This document shows, one piece after another, positions 10,901 through 22,567 of a stretch of 64,000 nucleotides of DNA (the first letter of the stretch is position 1; every line of letters begins with the position of its first letter). The notes under the pieces were generated by a model. That model was not told the origin of the DNA and did no database searches. It saw only the letters and a program-made list of their open reading frames with translations. Made by a program: the position numbers and the translations under genes. The stretch spans positions 17,857,437 to 17,921,436 of the forward strand of contig NC_081555.1 in assembly GCF_963082655.1 (NCBI RefSeq), given 5' to 3'. This DNA is from Stomoxys calcitrans. Lineage: Eukaryota; Arthropoda; Insecta; Diptera; Muscidae.

Positions 10901-11075
10901 AATAAAATAAAAAAAAATAAATAAAATAAAATAAAATAAAATAAAATAAAATAAAATAAAATAAAATAAAATAAAATAAAATAAAATAAAATAAAATAAA
11001 ATAAAATAAAATAAAATAAAATAAAATAAAATAAAATAAAAGTCAATAAAATAAATAAAATAAAATAAAGTCAAA
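10901..11075. repeat. (AAAAT)n pentanucleotide array
   Basis: Near-perfect ATAAA units from about 10919 to 11041, about 24 uninterrupted copies, then decaying units interrupted by AGTCA up to about 11150. The long F/Y/I/L-only open frames on the minus strand are an artefact of this array. Confidence 0.95.
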
Positions 11076-11339
11076 AAAAATTAAAATAAAATAAAGTCAA
11101 TTAAAAAAACATAAAATGAAATAAAATAAATTAAAAATAACATTATAAATCAAATTGAATAAAAATAACATAAAATAATAATAAAAAATCGAATATTAAT
11201 AAAAGTAAATGCGTGTTAAGTTCGGGTGGGTCGAGTCTTACCCACATGGATCGCCTTCATCATGTTCTTTGTAAGTATTTTCTTTTTCTAGAAACTACAA
11301 AAGGAAATGGGAGGTCATAACAATACCAGTAAGGAAAGG

Positions 11340-12655
11340 CAAAAGTCGTCTACACCTACCCTTCAAATACAAAGTGGGAGCTATATCTATTTGTGAACCA
11401 ATTTAGATGGACCTCGGCGGATGTTTACAGATGGGTTATTAAGCAATCCCTATCAAATTTCGAGCAAATAGGTTCAAACCGTAATAAATACGGTTGAGAA
11501 ATTACAACATTATTGCTAATTACCGTAAATCTGACGAACTTGTGTATGGGAGCTACATTTAAATCTGGACCGATTTCGAGCAAACTTCTTAGATATTGTA
11601 GTAGTCGTCGAGGAAAGCGTTGTAGAAAATGTTGGCAAGATTGGTCAATAAATGCACTTGCAGTGGCTCTGGGTGTGAAAATCGGGGGATATATACATAT
11701 GAGAGCTATATCTAAACCTGAACCGATTTCTAGTCAGTCATATTTAAAAAGTCATAAGAAAATCCGTCAATATATGGGAGCTATATCTAAATCTGAACCG
11801 ATTTTGTCCAAACTTTATAGATATTGTAAAAGTCGTCGAGGAAAGCGTTGTAGAAAATTTTGGCAAGATTGGTCAATAAATGCGCTTGCAGTGGCTCAAG
11901 GAGTGAAAATCGGGCGATATACATATATCGCAGCTATATCTAAATCGGAACCGATTTCTATGAAGATCACCAGTAATATTTAAAGTCTTAAGAAAATCCG
12001 TTCTGCCAAATTTCGAGAGAATTGGTTAGCAAAAATGAGCAATTTATTGTAATATTTCTCAAAATCGGACGTACATATATTTGGAGGTATATCTAAATCT
12101 GAACCGATTTCGTCCAAACTTTACAGATATTGTGAAAGTCATTGAAAAAAGCGTTGTACGAAATTTTGGGAAAATTGGTCAATAAATGCGCTTGCAGTGG
12201 CTCTAGGAGTGAAAATCGGGGGGTATGTACATATGAGAGCTATATCTAAATCTGAACCGATTTCTATGAAATTCACTATGTTATGTCGAGAGTCAAGAGA
12301 AAATCCTTTCTGCCAAATTTCGAGAGAATCGGTAAACAAATGACAATTTTATTGCATTATTACTGCAAATCGGACGAACATATATTTGGGAGGTATATCC
12401 AAATATGAAGCGATTTTTTCCAATTTCAATAGGCTTCGTCTCTAGGCCGAAAAACATGCCTGTATCAAATTTTAAGACGATCAGAGGGAAATTGCGACCT
12501 GTATTTTGTACACAATTTAACATGGACAGACGGACGGACAAAGCTAAATCGAATCAGAAAGTGATCTGAGATCCCCCTCCCTTCTGGGTGATACAAAAAA
12601 AAAAACACTAAGTTATAATACCCTGTACCACAGTGGTGGTGTAGGGTATAAAAAT
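11340..12655. repeat. Dispersed repeat family 2 with ~310-bp internal tandem units
   Basis: Units carry GGGAGCTATATCTAAATCTG, GTCCAAACTTTATAGATATT, AGGAAAGCGTTGTAGAAAAT and CAATAAATGCGCTTGCAGTG. These boxes recur around 11570-11670, 11770-11900 and 12085-12210. The element ends with an ACAGACGGACGGACAAAGC box and a hairpin: ATACCCTGTACCACAGTGG then TGGTGTAGGGTATAA (12617-12652). The hairpin end echoes the palindromic head of family 1 (TATACCC ... GGGTATA). No protein is coded. It may be a non-autonomous rolling-circle or similar element; that is only an inference. Confidence 0.8.
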
Positions 12656-13834
12656 CGTCTTGTGGAAACTCTGCCTCCTACTCTCTAACGCACATGTAGC
12701 CTCAATCATTAAACATGCAGCCTCCCCTCCTGCTCTTGTTTATCTTATGCCATTACAACCGCCATCTCACAAGCCCTTTACATATAAAAAAAAAATTAAA
12801 GACACAACAAGCAACAAATGCCTGCTGGTCTTTCTGTTTTACGTTAACAGTAATCCAAACCAAACTGACACTCACTCTCACACTCATTTACCCACCACTC
12901 ATTCTCCTAAGACGAAGGAAACAGCAACAGCATAAAAATGTGGCTTTCGTCATGTTGTACGAGGAGTATAAACCATGCTCATGCTTGTACACATGGCTGG
13001 TTGGTTGCTGGCTGACTGGCCTTTCCAATGTTGTTATTGGTTTTGCTATTGCTGTTGTTGTTATTTATTCACCACTGCTATGGCATTGAAGTGCTCTGGG
13101 CTCTGTTACTGCTGTTGCCTTTGTATCGGTATAAGTTGTTGTTTTCGTTCTTGTTGTTGTTTTTGTTGTTGTTGTTGTGTGTTGCTGTTAAAAGCAAAAC
13201 GTTTCTTTAAGCATTTAACAAAGCAATTTTTATGGTAAACACTTTCATTGATTCGTTTCCTTTGCTGCAAGCGATCTGTTTTTGTTTTATCCGAGTACCA
13301 GTGTGTATGCGTGTATGGCGTTTTTATTTTGTATTGCTGCTAAATTGTGTGCGTGCATGAGTAATGGGCCGCATTGAATCGCAGTATAAGGGACCTCAAA
13401 TGAACAACATTTCAACTGAAATGATTAACCACTATTGTGAGTGTCCTATAGGTACTCGTATGACCTCAAGATAGTATAGTTAAATGTTAGTTAACAACTA
13501 AGAAGGAATAAAAATCCAAACATAGAAGGAAAAGGAAGTGGAAAGTAGAAAGAAACAAGGGGAACCAAGTTTCATATGAACATGCAAAATAAAATTCATC
13601 AATTCAGCGAAGTTGGTACAACAAAAAAATTCGTCTTTAGACACTAAGGGAGTTATATTAGGAGTTTCGTTGCATATTAAAGCTATACTAATTCATATTT
13701 GAAAGGGTTAGAGATTTTTAAAATTTTGCTAAACTAACAAATTCTGGAAAATTTGTTGCTCAAGTGCCGACAGTACTGTTGTTCTATTCAAATTTTATTT
13801 CAATGAGAAGATACAATCTTTTTTTGCCAAGCCT
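12656..13834. other. Non-coding with TTG/GTT-rich tract
   Basis: From 13028 to 13195 the plus strand is rich in TTGTTG/GCTGTTG triplets, giving leucine- or cysteine-rich chance frames in every register. No gene supported. Confidence 0.45.
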
Positions 13835-15430
13835 CCTGGTGCACTTGTCTGCCCTCTCATTTCTTGGAATCCCCTCATGCCTAGGAACCCATGGCAGCGT
13901 CACATCGTGGATCCGGAGCCTATGCTGGGATTCCAAACAATACGCCTATCTGCGATACTCGCACGATCATCGTAAACGACGTCCAACCTACCAAGTAGTT
14001 CAGACTAGAGAGAGCTCAGTGATTCCATAGCACGATCCTGCTTCGCGAAATACTCATCCCCAGGGCATCCATCTTCTGTAACCCACATCTTAACCGCCCG
14101 ATCATCGTAGAAGGCGTCCAATCTACCAAGTAGTTCGAACAGGGGAGGTCTCACTGATTCTGTTGAACGATCTGGGCAAATCAGCGATCCAGTGCTCGAC
14201 CTCACATGGTCCGACGCCAAATTCTTCAGCGCCGCGTGACTGTCCACGTATATTGTGGCAGTCTGATCGGTCCACCGCTCCCGCATCGACATCGTCCAAC
14301 CTATCATAACCATCACTGATACCATAGCATGATCCTACACAGCGAAATACTAGGCCACAGGGCGGGCATTCACCTCCTGTAACCCGCATCTTATTCACCC
14401 GACCGTCGTATAAGGCGTCTAATCTACCAAGTAGTTGGAACAGTGGAGGGCTCACCGATTCCGTCGAACGAACTGAGCTAATCAGCGATTCCTTCCTCTA
14501 ACATACATGACCCGTCGCGAGAGCCTTCAGCACCTCATGACTGTCCACGTATATTGTGACAGTCTGATCGGGCCTCCGCTTCCGCATCGACATCGTCTAA
14601 CCTACCAAGTAGTTCAGACTGGAGAGAGCTCACTGATTCCATAGCAGGATCCTGCTTTGCTAAATAGTCGACCTTACTACCTGTAATCCACCTACGATAA
14701 TCGCGAGATCATCGGAGAAAGCATCCAACCTTCCAAGTAGTTCGGACAGAAGAGGGCTCACCGATTTTGTACTACTACCTTCGCTAATTAGCGATCCATT
14801 CCTCTAACTCACATGGTCAGAGTCTTCAGCGCCATGTATATCGTGGCAATCTGATTGGACGACAGTGCCTTGAGGGCCGCAAAGACTTCCGCCTGATATG
14901 ATTGCCTAATTCCAAGGAATCCAATGAAAACTCCTGCTCCAATAAGTGCCCCCCATCAAATTTAGACCAAACCGTGCATACAGAAGTGTGCGGGAAGGGG
15001 GAGGTACCTCCAGCCCAGAGATCCGTTCTCGGGAAAACTACCTCCAACCCGTCAACAAGGAATGGCTCCCCTAATATATAATCAGTCGAGCCGCATGTCG
15101 ACATGCCGCCACGTTACAGAAGCGTCAGGTACCTGATTCCCTCTGTTTTAGTTGCCACACACTCAACATACAGGCGCAAAGGTCTTAGACCAATAATGAC
15201 ATTCAGCGCCCTTCTCGAGGCACTATTCCTTGCTCCAGAGATCAGTATCGCAGCAGTAGTCTGTATCTTCCTGAACAAACTGTGGAGGGCATGGTTGTTC
15301 AGGTGGGAAACGGCAGAAAAACCGACTTAAACACTTTCCCAGGTCTAAGCACCCAACTTGTTCCTATCGGTGGACTGGATAGAACTGCAGAGTTCACGAA
15401 ACTATTCTCTGAGATGACCATTCAGCGTCA
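13835..15430 (-). mobile_element. LINE ORF2 3' half with RNase H repeated in ~300-bp steps
   Basis: Minus-strand order: post-RT text ILISGARNSASRRALNVIIG (about 15185-15260); AEVFAALKALSSNQIATIY (about 14840-14900); then TIYVDSHAALKNLASDHVRS and its variant TIYVDSHEVLKALATGHVC; finally the RNase H end WVPRHEGIPRNERADKCTRR (about 13840-13910). The GTCCACGTATATTGTG box on the plus strand lies near 14240 and 14541 and a decayed form near 14831, so the DSHAALK part is amplified with a ~300-bp period. Stops and shifts break every copy. It is a distinct LINE copy from the one at 2246-4780. Confidence 0.75.
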
Positions 15431-15499
15431 GTTCGCTTATTTTGGTTCAATTTTGCAAAAATGTAAACTTTTGTCAATTGATATTCAGATAAAAATTAA

Positions 15500-16640
15500 A
15501 ATATCGATATTGCCATCGATATTTTGCCAGCTTCCCCAAAAATATGGGTGCCCACATCGGACAATATTTAGATATACCCCCATATAGACCGATTTAATGC
15601 CTTGGCTTAAGTTTGGTCCCTCAATATCTGGGTTGAGTACGATGCAGATCGGCCCATATTTGGATGTAGCCCCATATGGACCCGACTGCCGATTTAGGCC
15701 CATGACCCTTAAAAGGCACCTATACTATCCGATTTTGCTGAAACTTGGCATATTGAGTTTAGTTGGGCCCCTCGATATTCCTGCTAAATATAGTCTAGGT
15801 AAAACCATAACTAGACATAGCTGCCATATAGACCGATCCCCCGATTTAAGATCTTTGCCCAATAAAAAACACATTTATTGTCCTATTTGACTAAAAATTT
15901 TGCACCGAGTGTTTTTTAAGACCACTCGATATCCGTGTCGAGTATGGTTCATATCGGACTATATTTGGTTGCAGGTCCCATATAGTCCAAAACGCCCATT
16001 TAACACTCGGGTCTCATAAAGTGCACATTTACTATTCAATTTCTCTGAAATTAAGCGTACTGAGTTTTGTTAAGCTTAATATGGTCCAATATAGCCTGAT
16101 ATTTGGATGTAGCCCTATATATTGGGTTGCCCAAAAAGTAATTGCGGATTTTTCATATAGTCGGCGTTGACAAATTTTTTCACAGCTTGTGACTCTGTAA
16201 TTGCATTCTTTCTTCCGTCAGTTATCAGCTGTTACGTTTAGCTTGCTTTAGAAAAAAAGTGTAAAAAAAGTATATTTGATTAAAGTTCATTCTAAGTTTT
16301 ATTAAAAATGCATTTACTTTCTTTTAAAAAATCCGCAATTACTTTTTGGGCAACCCATAGAACTATCTGCCGTTTTAAGGTCCTGGTCCCATAAAGCGCC
16401 CATTTATTACCCAATTTCGCTGAAATTTGACATATTGCAATTTGTTACGCCTCTCCACATCCCTGCTAAGTAAAACCCAGATCGGATTATATATGGATAT
16501 AGCTGTCATATAGACCGATCTCCCGATTTAGGGCCTTGGCTCCACAAAATGGACAGTTATTACCCGATTTCGCTGAAATTTGCCACATTCAGTTGTGTTA
16601 GGCCGAGTATGGTTCATATCGCAACATGTTTGTATATAGG
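15500..16640 (+). repeat. Dispersed repeat family 3 (~150-bp units), split by a MITE
   Basis: Units contain CCCATATAGACCGAT, TTTCGCTGAAATTTG, a CCGATTTAGGGCC-like box and CCTGCTAA. They resemble family 1 in design but differ in text. Five to six degenerate units. No coding. Confidence 0.7.
16122..16357. mobile_element. Mariner-type MITE, copy 2
   Basis: TTGGGTTGCCCAAAAAGTAA start, with TA at 16120-16121. The right end CAACCCA|TA lacks the last A. The interior is opposite in orientation to copy 1. Confidence 0.92.
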
Positions 16641-16659
16641 CCCCATATAGACCGACAAC

Positions 16660-17930
16660 CCGATTGGAGGTCTTTCATCCGTTTAGTACTCTTTTTCCGA
16701 TTGTTCTTAAGCCGAGTTATTGCTACTAAACAATCTGTCCACAGAACCAATTCTTGAAAGCTCCTGTAGCATTTTGATATTTCTAGAAGCCAGCTTATAA
16801 ACACAAATTCAAGTTTTTACTCACAATCAACAATATTTTCATGGTGCCAACACATTTCTGTTAACTGGCAATAGCTTATGACACAAAATGAGATACGAAA
16901 ATTAAAGGTTACATAACCAAAAGGTATCAACAACCCTTTCTATAATACCAACAACTGTTTATAATCCCTACCCATGCCATAGACAAGTTTTTTTTTTCCC
17001 CCAAAAAAACAATTCCCTTATCTTCTTGAAACATACTCTTTGGTCCCTTAAGAAACCCTCTTACACCTTATAATGCCTTTGTTGTTTTTTGCTTTCATAC
17101 TGCTGCTCATCGTTTTCCACTTTTGTGATTAATAACACACTTCTATCAATATGACCCTTAGGAACTAATTACATTGCTGTAATTAATTTCATAGCCTATA
17201 ATTACAAAGGTAGCGCACAAGCAAAAGAGAGAGATATTCAAATTGATTGGTTTTGTCCTTGGCTCGTTTTTGTTTTTTCTTTCTCCCTCCTTCACTCTCT
17301 ATGTTGCCTTCTTCTTTCCGTCCCCCCCTTTAACAAAAACAAAAAATAAGCAACAGTCTGTAAGGGTGCCCTTTTTGTACAAATCATTTAATGCTGATGG
17401 TGTTGGTGGTGTTGGCGCTTGTCTCAAGCAAAGCATTGCAGGATATGTAATGAGTTTTGTCACAAAGTGCTGCATACTTTTAGGTAATTACATTTTGATT
17501 AGTCGCAGTAAAAGTTTGGCGGCAGTGACATAGGCAGTTAACACTTTCAGCAAAAGGAGGACGTACGCCTTTAAGCAATGAGGTAGGTTTATTTAACGTT
17601 GTCGAATATTGTTGATTTAATCTTAATAAAATAAAGGTACGAATAAATACATACAGTTTATCACACTAAAGGGCAGTCATAGAAAGGTTAAGAGCTTTTC
17701 TCTATGGTTTATTTTGGGGTTCATAGATATAAAGCATTTGCTTAAGTTAATTTAAGGCAGCAACTGGCGACTGACCTTTATTTAAATGACTTAGATTGGC
17801 ATATCTTTACTTTTATATATAAAAGCTAAAGTGTTGCGGTTGGTGGTTCTGTTTATCTATTCTTCGCCCAAATGGGCATGTTTACTGATTTGGACAATAG
17901 GGTTACAAAATTAAAGGTATTTGGATGTAG
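16660..17930. other. Non-coding, AT-rich
   Basis: No supported gene. Contains poly-T tracts and a GGTGTTGGTGGTGTTGG stretch near 17398. May be unique host DNA. Confidence 0.4.
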
Positions 17931-17934
17931 GTTA

Positions 17935-18149
17935 GGTTAAAGTGGCAGTCTGCCATCAGACTCACTTAGACGTTTTTAGTCCATTGTGATCCAACAGGAA
18001 CAGGAGAAAATGTCTTCCAGTTCCTACCGTTGAGCGCTTGGTCAGCATGTTTTCCAATCAGACAATGAGCTGCCAGATAGTGAGACGTCTATTGTATGGC
18101 CAGCCAGGAATGTTCACAACCACTCCTTTTTGACCAAGTATTATTCGTT
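17935..18149 (-). mobile_element. LINE 3'-end fragment
   Basis: GGTTAGGTTAAAGTGGCAGT and CATCAGACTCACTTAGACG are typical of the 3' end of a fly LINE lying antisense here. The coding part is not recognised. Confidence 0.45.
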
Positions 18150-18858
18150 GCCCAGAGGCCAGCGTAGCGCTAAGGTTAGCTTGCCCGCCTTTGACGCTGA
18201 GCGCCTGCTTTCGAATCCTGGCAAGAATAAGTTTTAAGTGACGACATTTGTGAGGCAATATGCCGTGTGACAACTTCTCCCCAAAGAATCGTAGTATGGC
18301 GGCACGCCGCACAGTGGAAGAAAATCGAAATAAGTGGAGATAAATATTTTCAAAAATTTTTGAAAATCAGACCATAAATAAAGATTTGGCAGCCCGAACA
18401 ATTTTTCGAAATAGCGAGGAGATCAACTTTAGGGGCCTGCCAAAAGGCGCCCGGACCATCTAGGACCTTAAAATTTTGCGGCACGCCGCACAGTGGAAGA
18501 AAATCCGAAAAAAAGTAGAGATAAATATTTTTGAAAAATTTTTGAAAATCAGACCATAAATGAAGATTTGGCAGCCCGAACAATTTTTCGAAATACCGAG
18601 GAGATCAACTTTAAGAGCCTGCCAAAAGGCGCCCGGACCATCTAGGGCCTTAAAATTTTGCACACGATCTTGTTAACACCTCAGCTCTAACCATTTCAAA
18701 GAAATATCTCTACCCGTTCTCTCACGGCATATATTTTTCTAGTTTTTTTTCGGATTCTTCCCAGTGTGCGCCATTCGGACTCAGCTACAAAATGTGGCCC
18801 CTTATCATAGAGCTTAAAATTTTAATCGGACAGCACTCAGTGATATGGAAGAAGTTTG
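18150..18858 (+). mobile_element. tRNA-derived SINE split by a Transib-like element
   Basis: The head has GTAGCGCTAAGGTTAGC and TTTCGAATCC (A/B-box-like, diverged). The body runs to GGCGGCACGCCG at 18309, is interrupted by a CACAGTG-ended element, and resumes at ATTCGGACTCAGC (18774) to the AGCACTCAGTGATATG tail. Intact copies read CGGCACGCCGTTCGGACTC across this point, which fixes the insertion site. Confidence 0.8.
18310..18768. mobile_element. Transib-like MITE inserted in the SINE, internally duplicated
   Basis: Begins CACAGTGGAAGAAAATCG and ends GGATTCTTCCCAGTGTG. Flanks are CGCCG (18305-18309) and CGCCA (18769-18773), a 5-bp duplication with one change. Inside, a 179-bp segment is repeated: CACAGTGG starts at 18310 and again at 18489, and the repeat carries along SINE flank (GCGGCACGCCG). 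That means the duplication happened after insertion. Confidence 0.75.
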
Positions 18859-19142
18859 TACAACAACTAGTAAAAAATATGCCGTGTGAGAACGGATAGA
18901 GATATCTCTTTCCAAAAATTTTTTGAAAATCAGACCATAAATAAAGATTTGGCAGCCCGAACAATTTTTCGAAATACCGAGGTGATCAACTTTAGGGGCC
19001 TGCCAAAAGGCGCCCGGACCACCTAGGAATTTTTGCACACGATCTTGTTAACACCTCAGCTCTAACCATTTCAAAGAAATATCTTTACCCGTTCTCACAC
19101 GGCATATTTTTTACTAGTTTTTTTCGAGTTTCTCCCACTGTG
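18859..19142. mobile_element. Third Transib-like MITE copy with inverted subterminal arms
   Basis: The right end TCTCCCACTGTG is followed by CGCCATTCGGACTCGG, again SINE sequence. Text from CTAGTAAAAAATATGCCGTG (about 18868) is the inverse of CACGGCATATTTTTTACTAG near 19098-19118, giving arms of about 45 bp. The clean CACAGTG left end is missing. The matching flank suggests that SINE plus element were duplicated as a block. Confidence 0.6.
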
Positions 19143-19260
19143 CGCCATTCGGACTCGGCTACAAAAGGTGGCCCCTTATTATTGAGCTTAAAATTTGAAT
19201 CGGGCAGCAATCAGTGATATGTGAAAGGTTTGCCCCAGTTCCTTAGTGGAATGTTCAGGG
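19143..19260 (+). mobile_element. SINE 3' part after the third Transib-like copy
   Basis: CGCCATTCGGACTCGGCTAC through CTTAGTGGAATGTTCA matches the body and tail of the SINE family. Confidence 0.75.
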
Positions 19261-20335
19261 TCAAATTTGCATTTGCATCATTCGTTGCCCTTCGGTTCTG
19301 ATCCTGAAGACTTAGCTTACATGTCGCTAGAGTCCCCTGGAATGTGTAAGGTAGTTCCTACTCTCACAAGCCTGTCTGCTTCCTTGAGATATCTCTGTGA
19401 CAGGGCAATCAGAACAGATAAGTTTTGAACTGTTCAGCCATCTCGTTAAGAGATTTGCGACAGTCGAGGGCGGATTTAGAAATATGTTCCCCAACAGTTA
19501 AATGGCTACCTGGCTGTCAGAGAAGATACTTATGCCAACTGTCAGAGAAGACAGTTGTCAGAGAAGATACCTATGCCAATCGTCGTTATGACATTATATC
19601 ATAGCCATTACTTCACTACAGTTGTAGGGTAATCTTCTCGATATGACCAGTCCTAGTTCTTCAGAGTACACCCCAAACGCGTCAAGTTTGGATCCATCCG
19701 TATGGAAATCAATGTAATTTCTATTACCAGGGTTATTGTAGTTCCAGTCGGTTATCAGAAATCAAAAAGCGCCCAGGCAAATTGTAATCCACACTGCCTG
19801 GAACATCGGACATTGTATCATGACCAAAGAGAAAGATCTCTTAGCCATTGTATCAAGAATAGCACAGTGTCCACAGCCGCTGGATTACTTTCTGCAATTA
19901 GTCTCTTTTTCCCTGCAGAAGTGGCTTCAGTCTACAACTTAAGGCATTCAGCTAACTATGTAAAAATCAATCCTTTGGACAACCAATCAATTCTTTGGAC
20001 CTATGAGCTGAGCCCTGAATCCCTACGGCGGCTGCCAGATGAACCTAAAAGAATCTAAGGTTATACATGTATTTTAGGTTATATAAATCGTCTTTTCCTA
20101 TTATAACCTCACTTGCTGCAATGAATCCTGTGCAAACAAGTTTTTCACAACTGCATCCCTAAGGCGGCTATCAGATGAACCTGAGGTTATACAAGCATTT
20201 TAAGCTACAATATTTAAAGCATATATTTCCATTATAATTTCGAAACATGCCTCCAGGGGTAACAAAAGTAGCCATTCTTCCGGTTTACCTAAGGCCTTAG
20301 GCTTACACTTTTAGGATTTGGTCGGCTACTACTAC
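19261..20335 (-). mobile_element. Degenerate LINE fragment (RNase H and 3' region)
   Basis: On the minus strand, GISIFSDSQVAI (about 19505-19540) is an RNase H signature. A TGTCAGAGAAGATAC-containing piece is locally repeated at about 19517, 19538 and 19557. The block at 20235-20292 (ATAATTTCGAAACATGCCTC, GGTTTACCTAAGG) matches 935-985. No frame is intact, and the limits are approximate. Confidence 0.5.
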
Positions 20336-20379
20336 ATCTACAGTGCTTAGCCACGGAAAAAGAAAAAGCTTTAAAATAA

Positions 20380-21105
20380 TCTTTGCAAGAGTGCAGGATC
20401 TGTGTCTCCCATGTGTAGTTTAAATCCAGGAATTCTTAGTCTACGAACCATTACTCCACACACCCATGGTTCCTGGATGCGAACAATGTCAAATGCTCCT
20501 GCCATCAGAAGGACCTTTAGTGCCGCGGAAGCAGCTTTATAATGTTGGAGATTTATCTGCAGAAATCAGACCATAGTCAGGATTCAGAATTTCCACCACT
20601 GTTGCGTTAGCCTCGTCTTTTGAGTCCACCAGGAGTTCATCCTCCCAAGATTCGTTCGATCTTGTCATTATGACTTTTCTTGCGCATCCAGGGGCCGTCA
20701 AGAAAGCATTGAAACCACTCTTCCTCCTGTACCCGTGAGTAGTTTAAATCCCGGAATTTTTAATCCACGAACCATTGCTCCACATACCCATGGTTCCCTG
20801 ATAAGGACAATATCAAAACCTCCTGTCATCGGAAGGACCTTTACAGCCGCCGAAGCGGTCTTAGAATTATGGAGATTTTTCTGCAAAAATCGGGCCATAG
20901 TCAGGGTTCAGAATTCCATTGACAACAAACTATCTATGTTCGGTTTTGAGCGTTCGTTCCACAGAAGCTTTGTTCGTTGGCATCCGGATGTCGAATTCCA
21001 GCGTTTTCTTATAACGCTTCCTAATTCCATGGAAATTTTTCGATAGTGATGGGTATACATCCAATATTGATACAAGAGCAAGGCTTGCACCCGATCTCGC
21101 AAGCA
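20380..21105 (-). mobile_element. LINE endonuclease N-terminus, two tandem copies
   Basis: 20698-20898 encodes QKNLHNSKTASAAVKVL then GFDIVLIREPWV, the start of an APE-type LINE endonuclease (N-L-H-x-S-K-A and L-I-x-E-P-W). A diverged copy lies at about 20390-20590 (same CCATGGTTCC and GAAGGACCTTTA boxes), 330 bp away. The upstream part (20908-21102) looks like the ORF1/ORF2 junction. No catalytic core is present, so both are fragments. Confidence 0.6.
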
Positions 21106-21229
21106 TGTCCGCCTTCTAATTTCCTATGATATCCTTATATCCGGGAACCCAGTATAAAGCCAGATTATGATTTCTCTGAAGACAATAGCTGTTGCTATCG
21201 AAGTACTTTCTATGTTACGTCCTTCCCCG

Positions 21230-21320
21230 CTGACGCATAGCTTACATGGTATAGATCGCCAGCATTAGAGGATAACGACCGCTGAAATTTTTTTCTGATG
21301 TTCTCGCCAGGATTCGAAGT
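21230..21320 (-). mobile_element. SINE fragment
   Basis: CTTACATGGTATAGATCGCC then TGTTCTCGCCAGGATTCGA match the middle and B-box part of the SINE family in reverse. Confidence 0.65.
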
Positions 21321-21354
21321 AATATTGACTCGAGACCAAAGCGTATGAATTTTT

Positions 21355-22567
21355 TTATACCCCCCATCATAATTTGGGGGTATAAATACTAACTTTTTCA
21401 TTCCGTTTGTAGGACATCGAAATGTTGGTCTTAGATCCCATCCCATGTATAGGGGGTCACCGTAGCGCAGAGGTTAGCATGCCCGCCTATGATCCTGAAC
21501 GCCCGGGTTCGAATCCTGGCGAGGCCATCAGAAAAAATTTTCAGCTTTGGTTTTCCCCTTCTTATGCTGGCAACATTTGTGAGGTACTATGCCATGTAAA
21601 ACTTCTCTCCAAAGAGGTGTTGCACTGCGGCACGCCTTTCGGACTCGTCTATAAAAAGGAGGTCCCATTGACCTTAAAACTTGAATCGGACTGCACTCAT
21701 TGATATGTGAGAAGTGTGCCCCCGTTCCTTAGTGGAATGTTCATGGGCAAAATTTGAAATTTTACAGATGTGTCTACAAACCTTTTCATAAATAGGAGTT
21801 ACGTAAACTGACAGTAACGTAGTTAGGATTATTTTTTACCCTAAAAATGTTAACTAATTATGTTCCTTGAAACCATGGTAAACAATTTTACCAAAAATAA
21901 ACTTTTGTCAGAAAATTTTTTTATATATCACTATATCGTTTACTCATCTTCCGATTATACTTCCTGAGCCTCTAAAATTTGGCTCAAAATTTTAAGCAAT
22001 GATTTCTCGTATTACTCACAATATACGTGCCAAGGATGATCTGAATCGGTCTAAAACCTGATATTGCTCCCATATAAACCGATTTTCCGATATCACTCTT
22101 TGAGCCCCTAGAGCACGCATTTCTTATCCGATTTGACGATTTGTACAATGACTTCCCATTACCTCCAGGTATGTGCCGTTTATGGTCTGAATCGGTGTAA
22201 AACTTGATATAGTTCCCATATAAACCTATTTCCCGATATTACTCCTTAAGCCCCAATGACTTTTCCAAATATGGTCTGAATCGGTTTAGAACCTGATATA
22301 AACAGATTTCTCGATTTTACTTCTTGAGCCCCTAGAAGGCGTAATTCTTATCCGATATGACTGACATTTTGGTATCCAGCATCTAAAACAACTATGACTC
22401 GAATCGGTCCATAACAAGATATAGCTCCAACAGCATAGCAGTTCTGATCGATTATCCTTTGTTTGCCTTAAGGATAGTACATCGAGCGAAAAACTTGAAA
22501 AATGCCATCCATGGCGGAGGGTATATAAGATTCGGGCCGGCCGAAATAAGCACACTTTTACTTGTTT
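21355..22567 (+). repeat. Dispersed repeat family 1, head-to-tail copy with a SINE inside
   Basis: Head TTATACCCCCCATCATAATT with GGGGGTATAA at 21355, body units from about 21960 (CATATAAACCGATTTTCCGA and others), and tail GGCGGAGGGTATATAAGATT, CGGGCCGGCCGAAATAAGCA, ending CTTTTACTTG at about 22565. It is one of two copies in the window that keep both ends. Confidence 0.8.
21451..21755 (+). mobile_element. tRNA-derived SINE, full-length copy
   Basis: A-box TAGCGCAGAGGTTAGCAT at 21463-21480 and B-box GGTTCGAATCC at 21506-21516, 25 nt apart as in tRNAs. Then the family body (ATGCTGGCAACATTTGTGAG, CACTGCGGCACGCC) and tail CCTTAGTGGAATGTTCATGG. The head does not fold as a complete tRNA, and it is followed by a non-tRNA body, so it is not a host tRNA gene. 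Confidence 0.9.

Noticed and set aside
10759..11074. Phe/Tyr/Ile/Leu-only proteins on the minus strand
   Set aside because: Translation of the (AAAAT)n array; pure low complexity.
13028..13210. Leucine-rich membrane peptide
   Set aside because: Product of TTG/CTG triplet runs readable in several frames.
21451..21530. tRNA gene (A box, B box)
   Set aside because: The head has Pol III boxes but continues into the shared SINE body, recurs in many diverged copies, and does not fold as a full tRNA.
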